Below, piece by piece: positions 35,156 through 47,100 of a stretch of DNA of 64,000 nucleotides. The stretch is taken from positions 7,091,201-7,155,200 of the forward strand of contig OZ038422.1 in NCBI GenBank assembly GCA_964036155.1, read 5' to 3'. Position 1 is the stretch's first letter, and the number at the start of each line of letters is the position of its first letter. The stretch is from Diploscapter coronatus (taxonomy: Eukaryota; Nematoda; Chromadorea; Rhabditida; Rhabditidae). A model generated the notes under the pieces. That model searched no databases, had not been told where the DNA came from, and was given only the letters and a program-made list of their open reading frames with translations. Position numbers and translations under genes: made by a program.

Positions 35156-38100
35156 TCAATTGATGGTCATAGTTTGAATGGAATTCATAAGGACTTCCCT
35201 GTGTTTGCGTCTCACTTCCTCCTGTCTGCGTTTCAGTGCAGCTCGGAAATGCTCGAACAGGGGCTTGAAATTCAGCTTCGGTTTCGACGTTTGCTGACTA
35301 TCCCTGAAAATCATTAGTGAGACGACATTCTCCTTTACAATTCAAAAATTCCTGAGTGCTTTCGTTTCATAACCAGGTTCAATGCAATCTCATTTGAAGA
35401 GCACGTATAGGATCCTCATTAACTTCTGACAGACGATTATTTTTGAAAATTTATGAAAGATAGACAAGATAACGTTTTTTACCTTCATTTTATAAAAGTG
35501 AAAGTCTAACAAAGGAAATTTCAGGAAAAAAATTATAATTCTAAAAAAATACCCTAGCGTAGTGAGTGCAGGAATGGCTTGAAGTCGCTTGTGAAGAGTG
35601 TTGAATGCGTCTGACTGAGGCAGCAACATGAGCAGTGCAGACAGGACTGTGCACAGGCTCGGCTGGTGCTGAGCACAAAGCATGTCCATTCGAACATCTT
35701 AATCACAAGAATAAATTATAGAAATTATATAAGGCATCCAAAAGACTAACATGCAAGAACAGGACTCTCCAATAGATTGACGAGTTTGTCGATTTCTATA
35801 AGAATGTCCACTGTCACGTCCACCTGAAAATGATTTTCTAGACGTTCTAAATCTATGTGATAAAGATAGAAAAAATAATGCAATTTTACCAACCTTGGAT
35901 AAATCGAGCGCGATTTCAGCAGCCTGTTGATAGTGTTGAGAAAGAAGACAGAGACCGAGCAGGGAAATCGGTCGATGGCACCAGCAACGGAACACGCATT
36001 CGAACAGAGAAATTGAGTCCTGAAAGAATCAATTATTGCCAAACTGTAAGAAAAAGGTTAATGAAAGGATAATAAGGGATTGCGACTTTTCGACATCAAG
36101 ACAATCTCAAATATTTTAGGTGCAAAATTTTGATATCTTTGACACTGCTTTTAAAAAAAGCATCATCACGATTTTCGATAAATGATTTAGAAAAGGAATA
36201 ATTTCATTTTTCTTAGAACTTTGAAAACAATAACCTTGTCTTCCAGTTCCCTGAGTCGATCTCGCAGGATGAACAGTTCAGTTGCAGTGAGCAGAACGCT
36301 GTGCAGCATCGATACAACACCCTGCAGGAATAAAATATAGAGAAAGGAATTCTTCAAAATTACCTGAATAAAGCTGACATTGGCCTCTTTCTCCAGCAAA
36401 ATGCAGAGAGCTCTGTAAATGAGGGCTGGCTCGAGGAGAAGACAGAGTTGTCTGAAGCAGAAGAATACAGCAAACAAAATTGTGAGTATATTGTTCGGAA
36501 TGTGTGTCCATCACTTGATAGACGACTATTTACTTGAATTATTTCTTTTCTATTTAATAAAAATAGCTCCGAACTTGAGAAAGAAAATATTAGTCGGTCC
36601 ATAATTTCTTGCCAACTTTCAAAGAGATTTCTAAATTTCTTTCTTTCCCTAGACTGACAATAATGAGTTATATGATTATGATAATCAAGAATAGGAATCA
36701 GCTATTTTTGGAAGAAAACTGGAATCATCATTCTTTCGAATTTGAAAGATATGGTCTTTTGAAGAGGGAGTAACCATTTTTGGAGTAATTTTTCAAAGAC
36801 CGTGCTTTCTCATACCAGTAAAATTATTTGAATCCGGACAAAAGCTTGTTATAATTTGAGCCACCACCTCAATATTATAGAGCAAAGGATTCTCTTGAAA
36901 GGTTCAATTTTATATGATTTTAGTCATTATTCATATCCTCTGCCATATGGTTATGCATTCTGACTGCTTGAAACCATGTCGTTCACCTCAAGGATTAATT
37001 TCACTATGGCAAGTGATATTCATGGGATAATCACTGTAATATCAGGTCTATCTAAGTTTCTTCTATGTGTCTCATTTCTTGACTTCTCAACTCACTCACA
37101 CCGCGGTAAGGGAACGACGTTTTCAAAAATCATCAACGATTGAGAAACTTCCGCTGGTAAGCTCCTATTCAAAAGAGATAAACTAAAAACCAATTGTGGG
37201 TTCAACAATGGGAGATTACCCAAATGCCACAATGTAATTTTTTTGAATCAATTTTCCATCATTCAGTGAAAAGGCATGCGAATAAAATATCGAACCCTGA
37301 AATTCACCCCTTCATATTTCCCTTTGCTAAAACACTATAACCAACAGCTAAATGGTTGAAACACCATATGTCGTATGCTAAATTACTGCTCTAGAATATA
37401 CCAAAACTCTTTCGGCATTAACCCGAACAAACGAAAGGTGGCAAGAAACTATGGGCCAACTCAATAAACTTAAACAAACCTGATAATCAAAACACCTCTT
37501 TCGTTGAGCAGAGCGGGGTCTTCTCGGAACATTTCCAGCAGACTGATTGTGAATTTGATCAGATACGGGGAAATCCCATCCAGCTGAATATAAGAGACGT
37601 TAAAGGATAAAGGATCATTCTTTGTCGAGTACCTGTTTGAGCGTATCGTCTCCCAAATTGAACGAGCCCAAATCGACCTGATAACTGTCGCTCTTCGACT
37701 GGCAAATGTTCGATAAAAGTTGCAAATCCAAAAGTAGCACCTATAAATCGGTTAATAAGGATGGAGAATGAACTAGCTATTCAAGAAGCGATTGATAAAA
37801 ATACTCGAAAGACCAAGTGGATGTCATGTTTTTCGCTAAATCCAAATGTTTCGTTTACGAAGAAAGATAACAACTGTTTAGAAAAAAAAACCTCATCCGA
37901 AGTGTCCGAGAGCATGGTGAGCAGAACAGGGAAAATGCGAGACATGTGCATGAAAAGCTGAAAATTGGAGAGTTGTACCGAGTACAAGGAAAATGACTAA
38001 CCTTAGCGGGATGTGCCGTGTGGAGATTGCGGATCCAGATGAGCACGGCCAAGCGAGTATCCCTGTGCTCGTACGTTATGTGCTTCAGAAGAACGTCTGC

Positions 38101-40598
38101 AAATCAGCCGTTTTAATAAAATTTCATAAAATCATCATCAGAAATTGAATGGAATTCGGGTTTTTAAAAGCTGAAATTGAGATGACTGGTCTAAATTATA
38201 TTCGAATCGTAATTTCGACTAATCTCTAATTTATGATTTTCACTGCTGTACCGAAAATGCTTTAGTGGGCAAATCTGATAATAACGAAGAAATAAACCAA
38301 CCGATAATGTGATCCATGGTCTGCTGGTCGACATCTGATTTCTCATTCACCAGGGCGAGTAAATGTTCATTGACGGTTTTAGCTGAAAAATGGAATTTCA
38401 AACTTTCTAAAAATAGATAATTCGAACCCTTCAACGAATCATTGTTGAGTGCAGGCAGAATGGCAGTCAGATAGGAAGGAATGTAGACCACGAAGTTCGT
38501 CTTGTACAGTCTGAAAAGTAAAGAAATGAAATTAAACTATCCAGAACACTTACTCGACAAATTCGTCCATCCAAATGACTGCCAATTTCCTGCTGAGAGA
38601 CGGCTCATTCTCGTGTGCGTGCGCGATTAGCACGTTTACCAGCTGCTTTTTGTCTGCCTGAATGAAATAAAGTTTATAAATTCACAAAAATTAGAATAAT
38701 TGAAATTTGAATATAACCTAGACGTTTTCCACTTTTATCAACCTTTACAATTAGTCTGAACTCTGTATAATCTGTCAAGCACTACCATCACAATTTTAAG
38801 ATTTACCAAACTTCAAGGCTAGTGAGTATAAGAAGAAAAAGCTGGAAAGTTGGTGGTGGAGAATTATACAAAATCCCCAGATTAGTTAGCGTTCAAATTT
38901 TCAAAAGATGCATAAAAATGAACAAATTAAAAAAAAAAATCAGGATAAAAAATTCATGAAACTACCTCACTAATAGCATCTGGAGTCTTCCTGAGCATAG
39001 CGAGGAACTGTCCCAGAACAGTCTCAGTGACATCCCTGACCCCCGGCTGCTGGTCGCCCAGCATTTTGAACAGACCATCTGCCACTTCCGACAGGTACGG
39101 GAGAATCGAGAAGGATGGGGTCGTCAGCATTGTGTTCAGCTGAAAATAGGAGATAAAATGAATCTTTTAGCTACAAATTTCTCGCATGAATTTTATCGAG
39201 ACTTTCGAGCCAGAAATTTATGGTTCCACAAAAATAGGAAAAGTGCATTTCAGCAGAAATCAATTTGATTATGATTTGCTTCACCATATTATAAACATAA
39301 ATACAGTTTCTCACCCAAGAGACGATGAATCTCCTATTGGAGCTGACTTGGATATAGATCTTTTCGCGAATCAGAGACATTAGGTGAGCCACGTCGAAGT
39401 TGTCTGATGAAACCACTATGTCCTGAACAAGAAAAATCGTCTCAATCATTTCTTTGCAAATAAATCGAGACTATCCCATACAGTTGTCGTTTATTTTTCA
39501 GCAAAAGTATTCTTCATTTTCAGCTTGCCAAAAAGTGTGATCTCTAGATTTTTGCAAGATATGCATCTCCCCTAAATGACTCACCATAATCAATCGATCG
39601 AGCAGCTCTGCACCCCCTCTCACATTCTGGTCTGTGTCCGCGGAGAGCTGAAATTGAAATAGCTCGCAAAATAATTGAGAAACAATAAGATTACTCTCCA
39701 CAGAACATCGAAGATTTGCTCGAAATGAGGAAGAATTCCCTGCTTGCAGATTTTGCAGATGTTGTACAGCGACTGAAGATTTGTTGAAATGTGAAAATCT
39801 TGTGTAGAAGAAAATGGTGTACCTCGCAAGCATAGTACCGAACTCGCAAATCTGTATCGGAGAAGCAAGTGAGTGCCGGCTCCAGAAGCTGTCTGGCATA
39901 CGCAGAGGCGTGCTGAAATGTTCAAAATATGAATTAAAGAACGATCCAATTTCATTTTCAAAACTTTCCAAGTAAAATCCTCGCGAATGATCGGATCAGA
40001 AATTTCAGAAGTATGAAAATTTAGGAATTTGAATTCGAAATGATTTAGTCCAATTTCAGAAACAAGGAATAGGGAAAAACTGCTCACCTTTCCCATAGCG
40101 ATGGCAGCAGCAGCTAGGCCAATGAGCCCTCCCTTCCTGGTGTGAGGGTTGCCAGCCATGGCCAATTCTGACAGCACTGCAAGCAGTTTGTCCAGTTGGG
40201 TCAGTTGATTCGAAGCGTACAAATCACGAACTTGTCTGCAAACGACACAAAATTAACTCGATTCTGAAATTCAACTTCAATAAATTTTTCTATTTCTGCA
40301 ATCTTAGGAAAAATGCGTACGATCTTTTTAGAATTTGACAGCCAAGTTTCAATAAGTCGTGAAACCTCTTTTCTATGCATTGAAGAATCATAGTGTCATA
40401 CCCTGGCTGAGTTTTATTTTTAAACCACCACAATTTTTCTTCTTATAAAATAGTTTTAATTCAAAAGAAAAAAAATGACGAGCAAATATCGTCGAACCTT
40501 TCAATTTCGAGTGCAGCGGCCTTTCTCTTTTCGTACAGCTTGTCGGTGAGCTGCTTGACGAGTGCTGGAGAGAGGGGTGCATACTGATTCTCCGACAT
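35156..40598 (-). CDS. VAC14: VAC14, scaffold of the PIKfyve-FIG4 lipid kinase complex
   Basis: Twenty exons join in frame to 689 residues: 40498-40598, 40088-40235, 39823-39912, 39695-39772, 39585-39647, 39315-39422, 38966-39139, 38554-38657, 38428-38510, 38302-38382, 38002-38096, 37892-37957, 37633-37740, 37480-37583, 36364-36451, 36235-36321, 35894-36019, 35751-35823, 35553-35697 and 35156-35303. Diagnostic blocks are [20 protein letters not shown] at the N-terminus, [25 protein letters not shown], and near the C-terminus [11 protein letters not shown]. The fold is a HEAT-repeat solenoid. VAC14 assembles PIKfyve and FIG4 on endolysosomes to control PI(3,5)P2. A little shorter than the human protein (about 780). 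An acceptor lies 17 nt upstream of the ATG. Exon 19 uses an AAG acceptor. The intron at 36452-37479 is the only long one. Confidence 0.95.
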
Positions 40599-40615
40599 TT
40601 TGCTGCCCTCTCCGG

Positions 40616-41106
40616 CTGAAAACACCATCAAATCACGGAATGTAATAGAGCTACGAAAATTGAAATTCTGAAAAACATCCACGACTTTGAACAGAAGCTT
40701 TACCCATTGAAAGAGCACTGGGTTTATGCAGTACTTAAAAATAGTGCGGGTAAGGAAAATCTCAAAAGACTTTCTTTTACACACACACCGATCTTACGTT
40801 TCAAGAGATAAAGCTCGAAAATTGACGATATGTGATTTACATTTCCCAACGAAACAATGTGAAGCATTCAAAGAGTGCACATTCTGCAATGCAGACAGAT
40901 ATTCCATACAGTAATTCAACTGCACTCGCTTTTCAATTCTAACCAGTAAAAATTTTCAACTTTACTACTAAAATGAAAAAGAAAGAATTCTACATGAAAA
41001 AATCGAGTTTCGAATAAATTATCCGTAAAATCAACATGGAGATATGGAAAATCGATAAAAGTTGAATCACAAACGCGTTGCATAGAGTATGAGGAAAGGG
41101 CATTGC
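40616..41106 (-). other. Short gap between POLA1 and VAC14 (same strand)
   Basis: About 490 nt. In the gene direction it holds a CATAAA poly(A)-like hexamer (40723-40728) and then, 107 nt on, the VAC14 acceptor. No canonical AATAAA was found. This spacing resembles a nematode intercistronic region. Confidence 0.35.
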
Positions 41107-44100
41107 TCAGTAGTTGTAGTAGACCTGCAAATAAACACGATTAAAGTTTATCACCAGGGTGATAAGTATTTCGGACTTTTAGAGGACTCATCGAAATCCG
41201 CTTTCAGGGATATCACTGTTGATAGATAATCGTAGGGAATATGCATACGATTATGAAAATCGAAACGTGCATTACTTCATGAAAACTTATTTATGCATAT
41301 TGAAGATTAGGCTAATGATTAGAGTAGAGTATTCAAAATTCCGTTTTGAAGGACTGATAATCAAATTCGAAGAATTATTATTTATCCGAAACTTAAAAAT
41401 TTGTTTCACTTTGGAGTATTAACGACTCTGATCAATGACAAATATAATTTTTCAAAAAATCACATTGTAGCACCGTTTTTCACATCTTTTTCAAATACAA
41501 AAGAATAAAACGTAAAATAAAAATCTTGAAAAATACCTGAAGATGCCTTGGGATGTTGGCGGGTTTGTGGAAGATGGAGAAGAGCAGTGACAGATCGACT
41601 ATGTTGTAGTCGTTCCTCTCCATGAATCGATTCACCTCACCCAGCAGCGAGGAATACAGGGATTCGACAGCTTGGAATGTCACCTTGCTTTGGATCATTC
41701 CTCAATTACAATCATTGTTTCAGAAATATTCAAAAGTATTACTTCTTTCCTCCTGTTTCAGATTGAGGAGAGCAGCGTCCAAATCAAGAACTTCCCTGAA
41801 GAAGGCCTGCTGGTCGTACAGATTCTTCGTCGTGTACTGAAATTTAACATCATTTAATTAATTTTGATATCTTTTTCAGTCGTTTTTTTTCGATCATTTG
41901 AAACAGTAGACAGAAATTTTGGTATTCATAAGTTTCTGCCATCTCTGATAAATAGAACCACTAAAAATGGACATGGTTAAATTTCACGAAATATTTTATA
42001 CACATCTATGATTCAACAACCATTAACGAAGGATTTTACCCTTGTACTTCCATATCTGCGCGAAGTCATATTCTCCTCCTCTCCTTACTCTCATTTTTCC
42101 CAATTATTGTTAGAAAGCAAGCAAGTGTTTTCAAATACGAGAAGATATGAAAATTTAGACTTCTTGAAAATTGGTGCTGGTGGTGTAGTGGTAGTGTACT
42201 ACATTCTAAAGGGGTTGTAATCCGGCATGCGTTTGGCTTCTGGGATTCGGGTGATCTAAATTTGCTCGGACCTTCTTTCGGGACGCTACAAGAAAACGGT
42301 AGTGCAGCTTCCAACTATGCACGTCCACTGCTATACAACCGGCACGGAAGTGGCACTACCACAATTTTGGTTAGTTGACACTTTTCGATGAGTTGTATAT
42401 GTGGAATAACCATTTGTTTTTCAAAAGTCATATTTGATGCCGGTAGCTCAGTGGTAGTGCGTTGCATGCTAATTGGTTTGTACTCCTAACATGCGTGGGT
42501 TACCCGTCGAAATGATTCAAATAATACTCGGATCTCCTCAAACGCTACAAGAAAAGGTGATTTTCTTCACTTCTCACACTATCGCATTTCACCGACATCA
42601 GGGGGTAGTTGCCACATTTTGGGATGAAATACCAAATTTACATATTCTAATTTCGTCTCTATTAGTTATGAGTTTAAACTGAATCAAAAGATGACATATT
42701 CCTCCTGACCACTTAAATTTTTTCCTGAGCTGTGAGTATAAAGTGAGACATTAAAATTAAATTTTCTAGAATCATCTCTAGATTAACTACGCACTATCAT
42801 CATTGTAAAATTTTAGGCTAAAACCCAAGTATTACCTCTTTTCTGAGCACTCCCGACAGACATTTAGGGCATTCCAGGCCCTCTGCAAACCATTTGAGAG
42901 TGTGAACTCGAGTGTGGAAATTGCACGTATCGTCATCGCATCTAAACAGTTTTGATAGAAATTGTAAATTCAGATCCAGATCTTTATCAATACTGAGGAA
43001 TAATATCGGTAAACAATAAATTGAATTTTAAAATAAAGTCCTCAAATTGATTTAGTTTTTCAGAAAGATAAAAGTCTTACTTGAAATCCGACATGAGATG
43101 TTTCTCGACTAAAGAGGAGAGGAGATTTGTGAAGTGATTGATGACGAAATTGGAGTGATTGGCCAGCAGAGTGAAGCAATGCGGACACTCCTCCAGGGAC
43201 AGACGGGCTGGCTCCTGAAATGGAAATGATTCATTGGTTTAATCATTTCCTTATTATGCATTTTTCTGAAATTATTCCAAACTTTACGCTGCAAACATAG
43301 TTTTTAGCAAGAAGAAAAGAATAATGAATAAAAATGTACTGGTTTTAGGTTTTTGAACAACGCATTCTTCAGTGCTCAGCATAACGATAAAACAAATAGT
43401 TGAATAAAGAAAGTTTCGTTCACCGTCTCAGAATTGATGAACGTGCTTCTGACAGAGATTCTGGCGATGCAGGTCGGATTTGGACAGTCGATGGACAGAT
43501 CCTCGCAGTTTGCAAAGTCGTTCCTGAAACGATATTCAAATTGCTCATTCAAAGAATAATTTCTCCCACTTGAATCTGTAATGGTGCATGTCGAAATCTG
43601 CGTCCTCATTCTCCTTTGTACTGCTCGCTGCAGCCGCACGACGGTAGTTCGTTCCATCCAAGCCTAAGCAATTTTTCATTTTAAAAAATGGAAATGTAAG
43701 ATACTTAGAGATCGGAATAAATAGCCTTTGTTGAGAAATACTCATTCCCTTCCCACTCACTCATTTTTATTCACAGAATCTGAAGATTAACGAAAGATTC
43801 ACAAGAAAACTAGAAGAATGAATAGAAAAATCTAATGACGATGCAGCATTACTATCATAGGACTCGAATTTTCTCCTAACACAACACATTTCCAGAATAA
43901 TTGAAAACCATGAGCTTTTTCCTATAAAAAGAAATGATTCAGCAAATGCTATAAATGCTGGCCTCTCGAATTCTTCGATAGAAATTTGAACTATGATGTA
44001 AATACCGAGTGCCACTGCAATTCTGACTGCATCCATTTCCTCGATTGGGGCACAGAGTCGGGAAACAACTGGGTGGATTTGGTGAGACAGATAGTAATTG

Positions 44101-47100
44101 ATATCTGCAAGCAGAACAGCGATTATTTTGAGATAAGAAAATCTAACCGATTTTGAGATTGTCATTGTTCTCCATTTCCGTCCGATGGTAAGCTCGCTGC
44201 ATTGCACCATTACCTGTTCCGTCCTGAAAAGAACAGAATATGGGCGATGAACTTTTGAAGAAAAAGTCAACGAAACATCTAGCGAGATAATCGAAAATAA
44301 GTCTGGCATAGGCAATAAGCAAGCATTTGTAAGATAAGATTTCATCCATCGATGAGAAGGAATAGTAATTTGAATAATGTGAAGCAAAAATTTCGTATCA
44401 TCATTGATATTTTATTAGTATCATGTTAGAATTCCAATAAAAAATCAAAGAATATTCTTACCTCACAAATGATGTATTCGACGATATCGCCATGTCTGAG
44501 ACTGAATTTGCCCGAGGCATTGAGTCTGAGTGCCACGGCTGCGTGCGGCTGAGACTTCACATCTGCATACGACTTAGGGTCGCGGGTCAGTTGCTGAAAA
44601 CAAAATACATTGAAATTGCATCATCTAGAAATGCCTAAAATGATGAGTAAAACGGTGGACTCACCTCGGAAACATCAGAATTTATCGACTACTGACTTTG
44701 TTAAAAAGGTTAATTTTTCAAAATAAACTATCGGGAAAATCAATAAGAATTTCATAAAATCTTACAATTAGATGAAAAAAATCGAATTTTCCACTAATTT
44801 TTCGCACTATTGAACACAAAGAGAAAATTGAAACCCTAGGAATTAGCCAATAAAAATTATTTTACCTTGGAAATCTGATAGACATCGAGCGGAAGTTCAT
44901 TTTTGTCAATCTTCTCCTTGATGTTCTTGAGCGTGTTCTCGATCGCCTCGTACAGATCGAATCTCTCCACGTTCGTGCTCAGCAACAGATTTACTACCTC
45001 ACTGAAAAGAAGAATAACCATTCACAATCAAAGAAAAATCCTGGAATTAACATTTCTTGAATGATAAAAAATGTTTCAAAATGCAAAAAGAAATCTTATT
45101 CTAAATATCTTCGAGAAAATTCTCTGCCCTTTTCTGGTGCATCTTTCATTAGTTCTTTAAAATTGAAATAACTTCTTGCTTACTTTCCAGTCTCTCTAGC
45201 GATCTGCGACCAATCTCTCCTGACGATGTCGAGTCCTTTCAACTCCTTCTTCGTCTTGCCTTCGTCCTCTAAATCGACAGTGAGTGCGGCGTATTTCTTT
45301 TTCTTTAGGAGTAGCATTCGCTTGAACACTCCGTCCAATTCCAATTCCAGCAGACGATGACACTTGTTCACTGCTGTTTTTATCTGAAAATCCCTATTTT
45401 TAGAGAATGACGATTTTGGAATTCGAGGTTTAACCTAATATGAGAAAAGTGCATGAAAAATGGGAAGGATACTGTCTCACTTCACCTTCTTCCAAAGCTA
45501 CTTCAATGTCACCCCAACTCAAAACTATAGCTGATCTTCAGGTTCTGTTAAAATTTATTTCTACCAGATAAAAATAGTAAAAACGGAGAAAATAAGTTCA
45601 AGAAGATCCTACCTCCTGTCCGAGTTTCTTGACCTGCGCCAGATCGGTGGACTGAGTGTTGATCATGATCGAGTCTGTGTCGCCATAGATCACTTCGTAG
45701 CCAATCTTCTCGACCAGAGTCTTCGAGTGCATCAAGATCTGTAAAGCATTTTCCCCATTCATTAACTATATATCTTGGATTTTACGAAATGATGAAAAAC
45801 ATATTTTCTCACCCATTTCACCTCTGGTAATCTTTCTTCCTTGGATGATTTGTAAGAAGTTGAGCATTTTTAATACTCGAAGAAAACGTTTATCGGGACC
45901 CTAACTTCTACCTTTTACTATAAATTCAGCCATTTCGTCATTTTTTCATTTCAGTCATTTTCAAATTTCCTATTTCTAAAACTAATCTTCTCACCTCTCT
46001 TCCCTTGAAGGTGACGAGAGCAGCGAGAGGTTTTGCATAGAATCTGGACTGCTGAAATCCGAGGCAGCCATACATGCTGTTCGCGGTCAGCTTCAGGGCC
46101 ATTTGGCGGATGTCGTACTGCAAACAAAATATTTCTATCGTGCATAATAATGCAATTTGTCGTAACACTAGTCGAAAATGAGCAATTTCGACTTTCGTGC
46201 ATCACTGAAATATGAAGTTCTTTTAAAAAACTGAAATCTAACTGCAATAAACCTGTTTCGCTACAATATTTATTAGAACTTTTTTTTGTGGAAAATGTTC
46301 CATACCTGTTTCCTCTTGATGTCATTGTGCTCAGTCTTGAGGAGCTTCTTGACCTCTCTTCTCCTCTCTACGAGCTGTCTGATTTCCTTCGGCAAGACGC
46401 CCTCAGGCAGACCGCCGTCAGGTACTGGAGGCACTTCATCAGAATCCTGTAAAAAAAAAAAAAAACAACATCATTCATTCATTTACTCATTAAAGAAAGA
46501 ACTAACCTTTGAATAGTGAATTGTAGTGAAGCAAATGTTGTATTCTTGGATAATGCTCGGGTAGAGAGAGTTGAAATCAAGTAGAAGGATCATCGTCTCG
46601 TACAGACCTGAAAATGTGAAGGTGAATATGACTTTAAGTCATTTTGGAAAAGAATGCATACTTTGAAATAGTAGGTTGAAAATTAGAAGAAAACTATAGG
46701 GCAGAAGAGAAGCTTCATTTGGAATAAATTGATAAAAGCTCATTAAAAAAAATAATGTAAACACGATGGATATTAAAATTTAAAAAAAAAAAAAAAATTG
46801 TCACTAGAAAAATTTATTTGAAACTTCAGTTTACCGATTTTGGGATCGAGCACAAGTCCTCCCGAGTACTGTGCCTTGTTGCTGGCGGCAGCAGTCTTGC
46901 CCTGTCCCGCTCCCTTTACGTCCTCCTCTCCTTCCTTGTCAAAGTCGTCCTCCTGCAAGGTCTGCTGCTGCTGCTCACTTGCAGCTGTCTTCTTCGTCTT
47001 CTTGTCATTTCCTGAATTCCTCTTATATTTTCACAATTTATTGATGATTGGAAATGGTCAGGCTTTTTGGCAAAAAAAAACGAAAAGATAAGACAAAAGA

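Noticed and set aside
39620..40222. 200-codon open frame on the VAC14 strand
   Set aside because: It is intron read-through linking genuine VAC14 exons 2, 3 and 4; the family sequence is restored only by splicing.
42436..42510. Possible functional tRNA-Ala gene
   Set aside because: Box A is good, but the anticodon arm is disrupted, box B is degenerate and the acceptor stem does not close; it is better explained as a SINE head.
43767..44387. 206-codon open frame on the POLA1 strand
   Set aside because: It reads through two POLA1 exons and introns in mixed frames; the true exons are 44148-44223 and 44006-44104.
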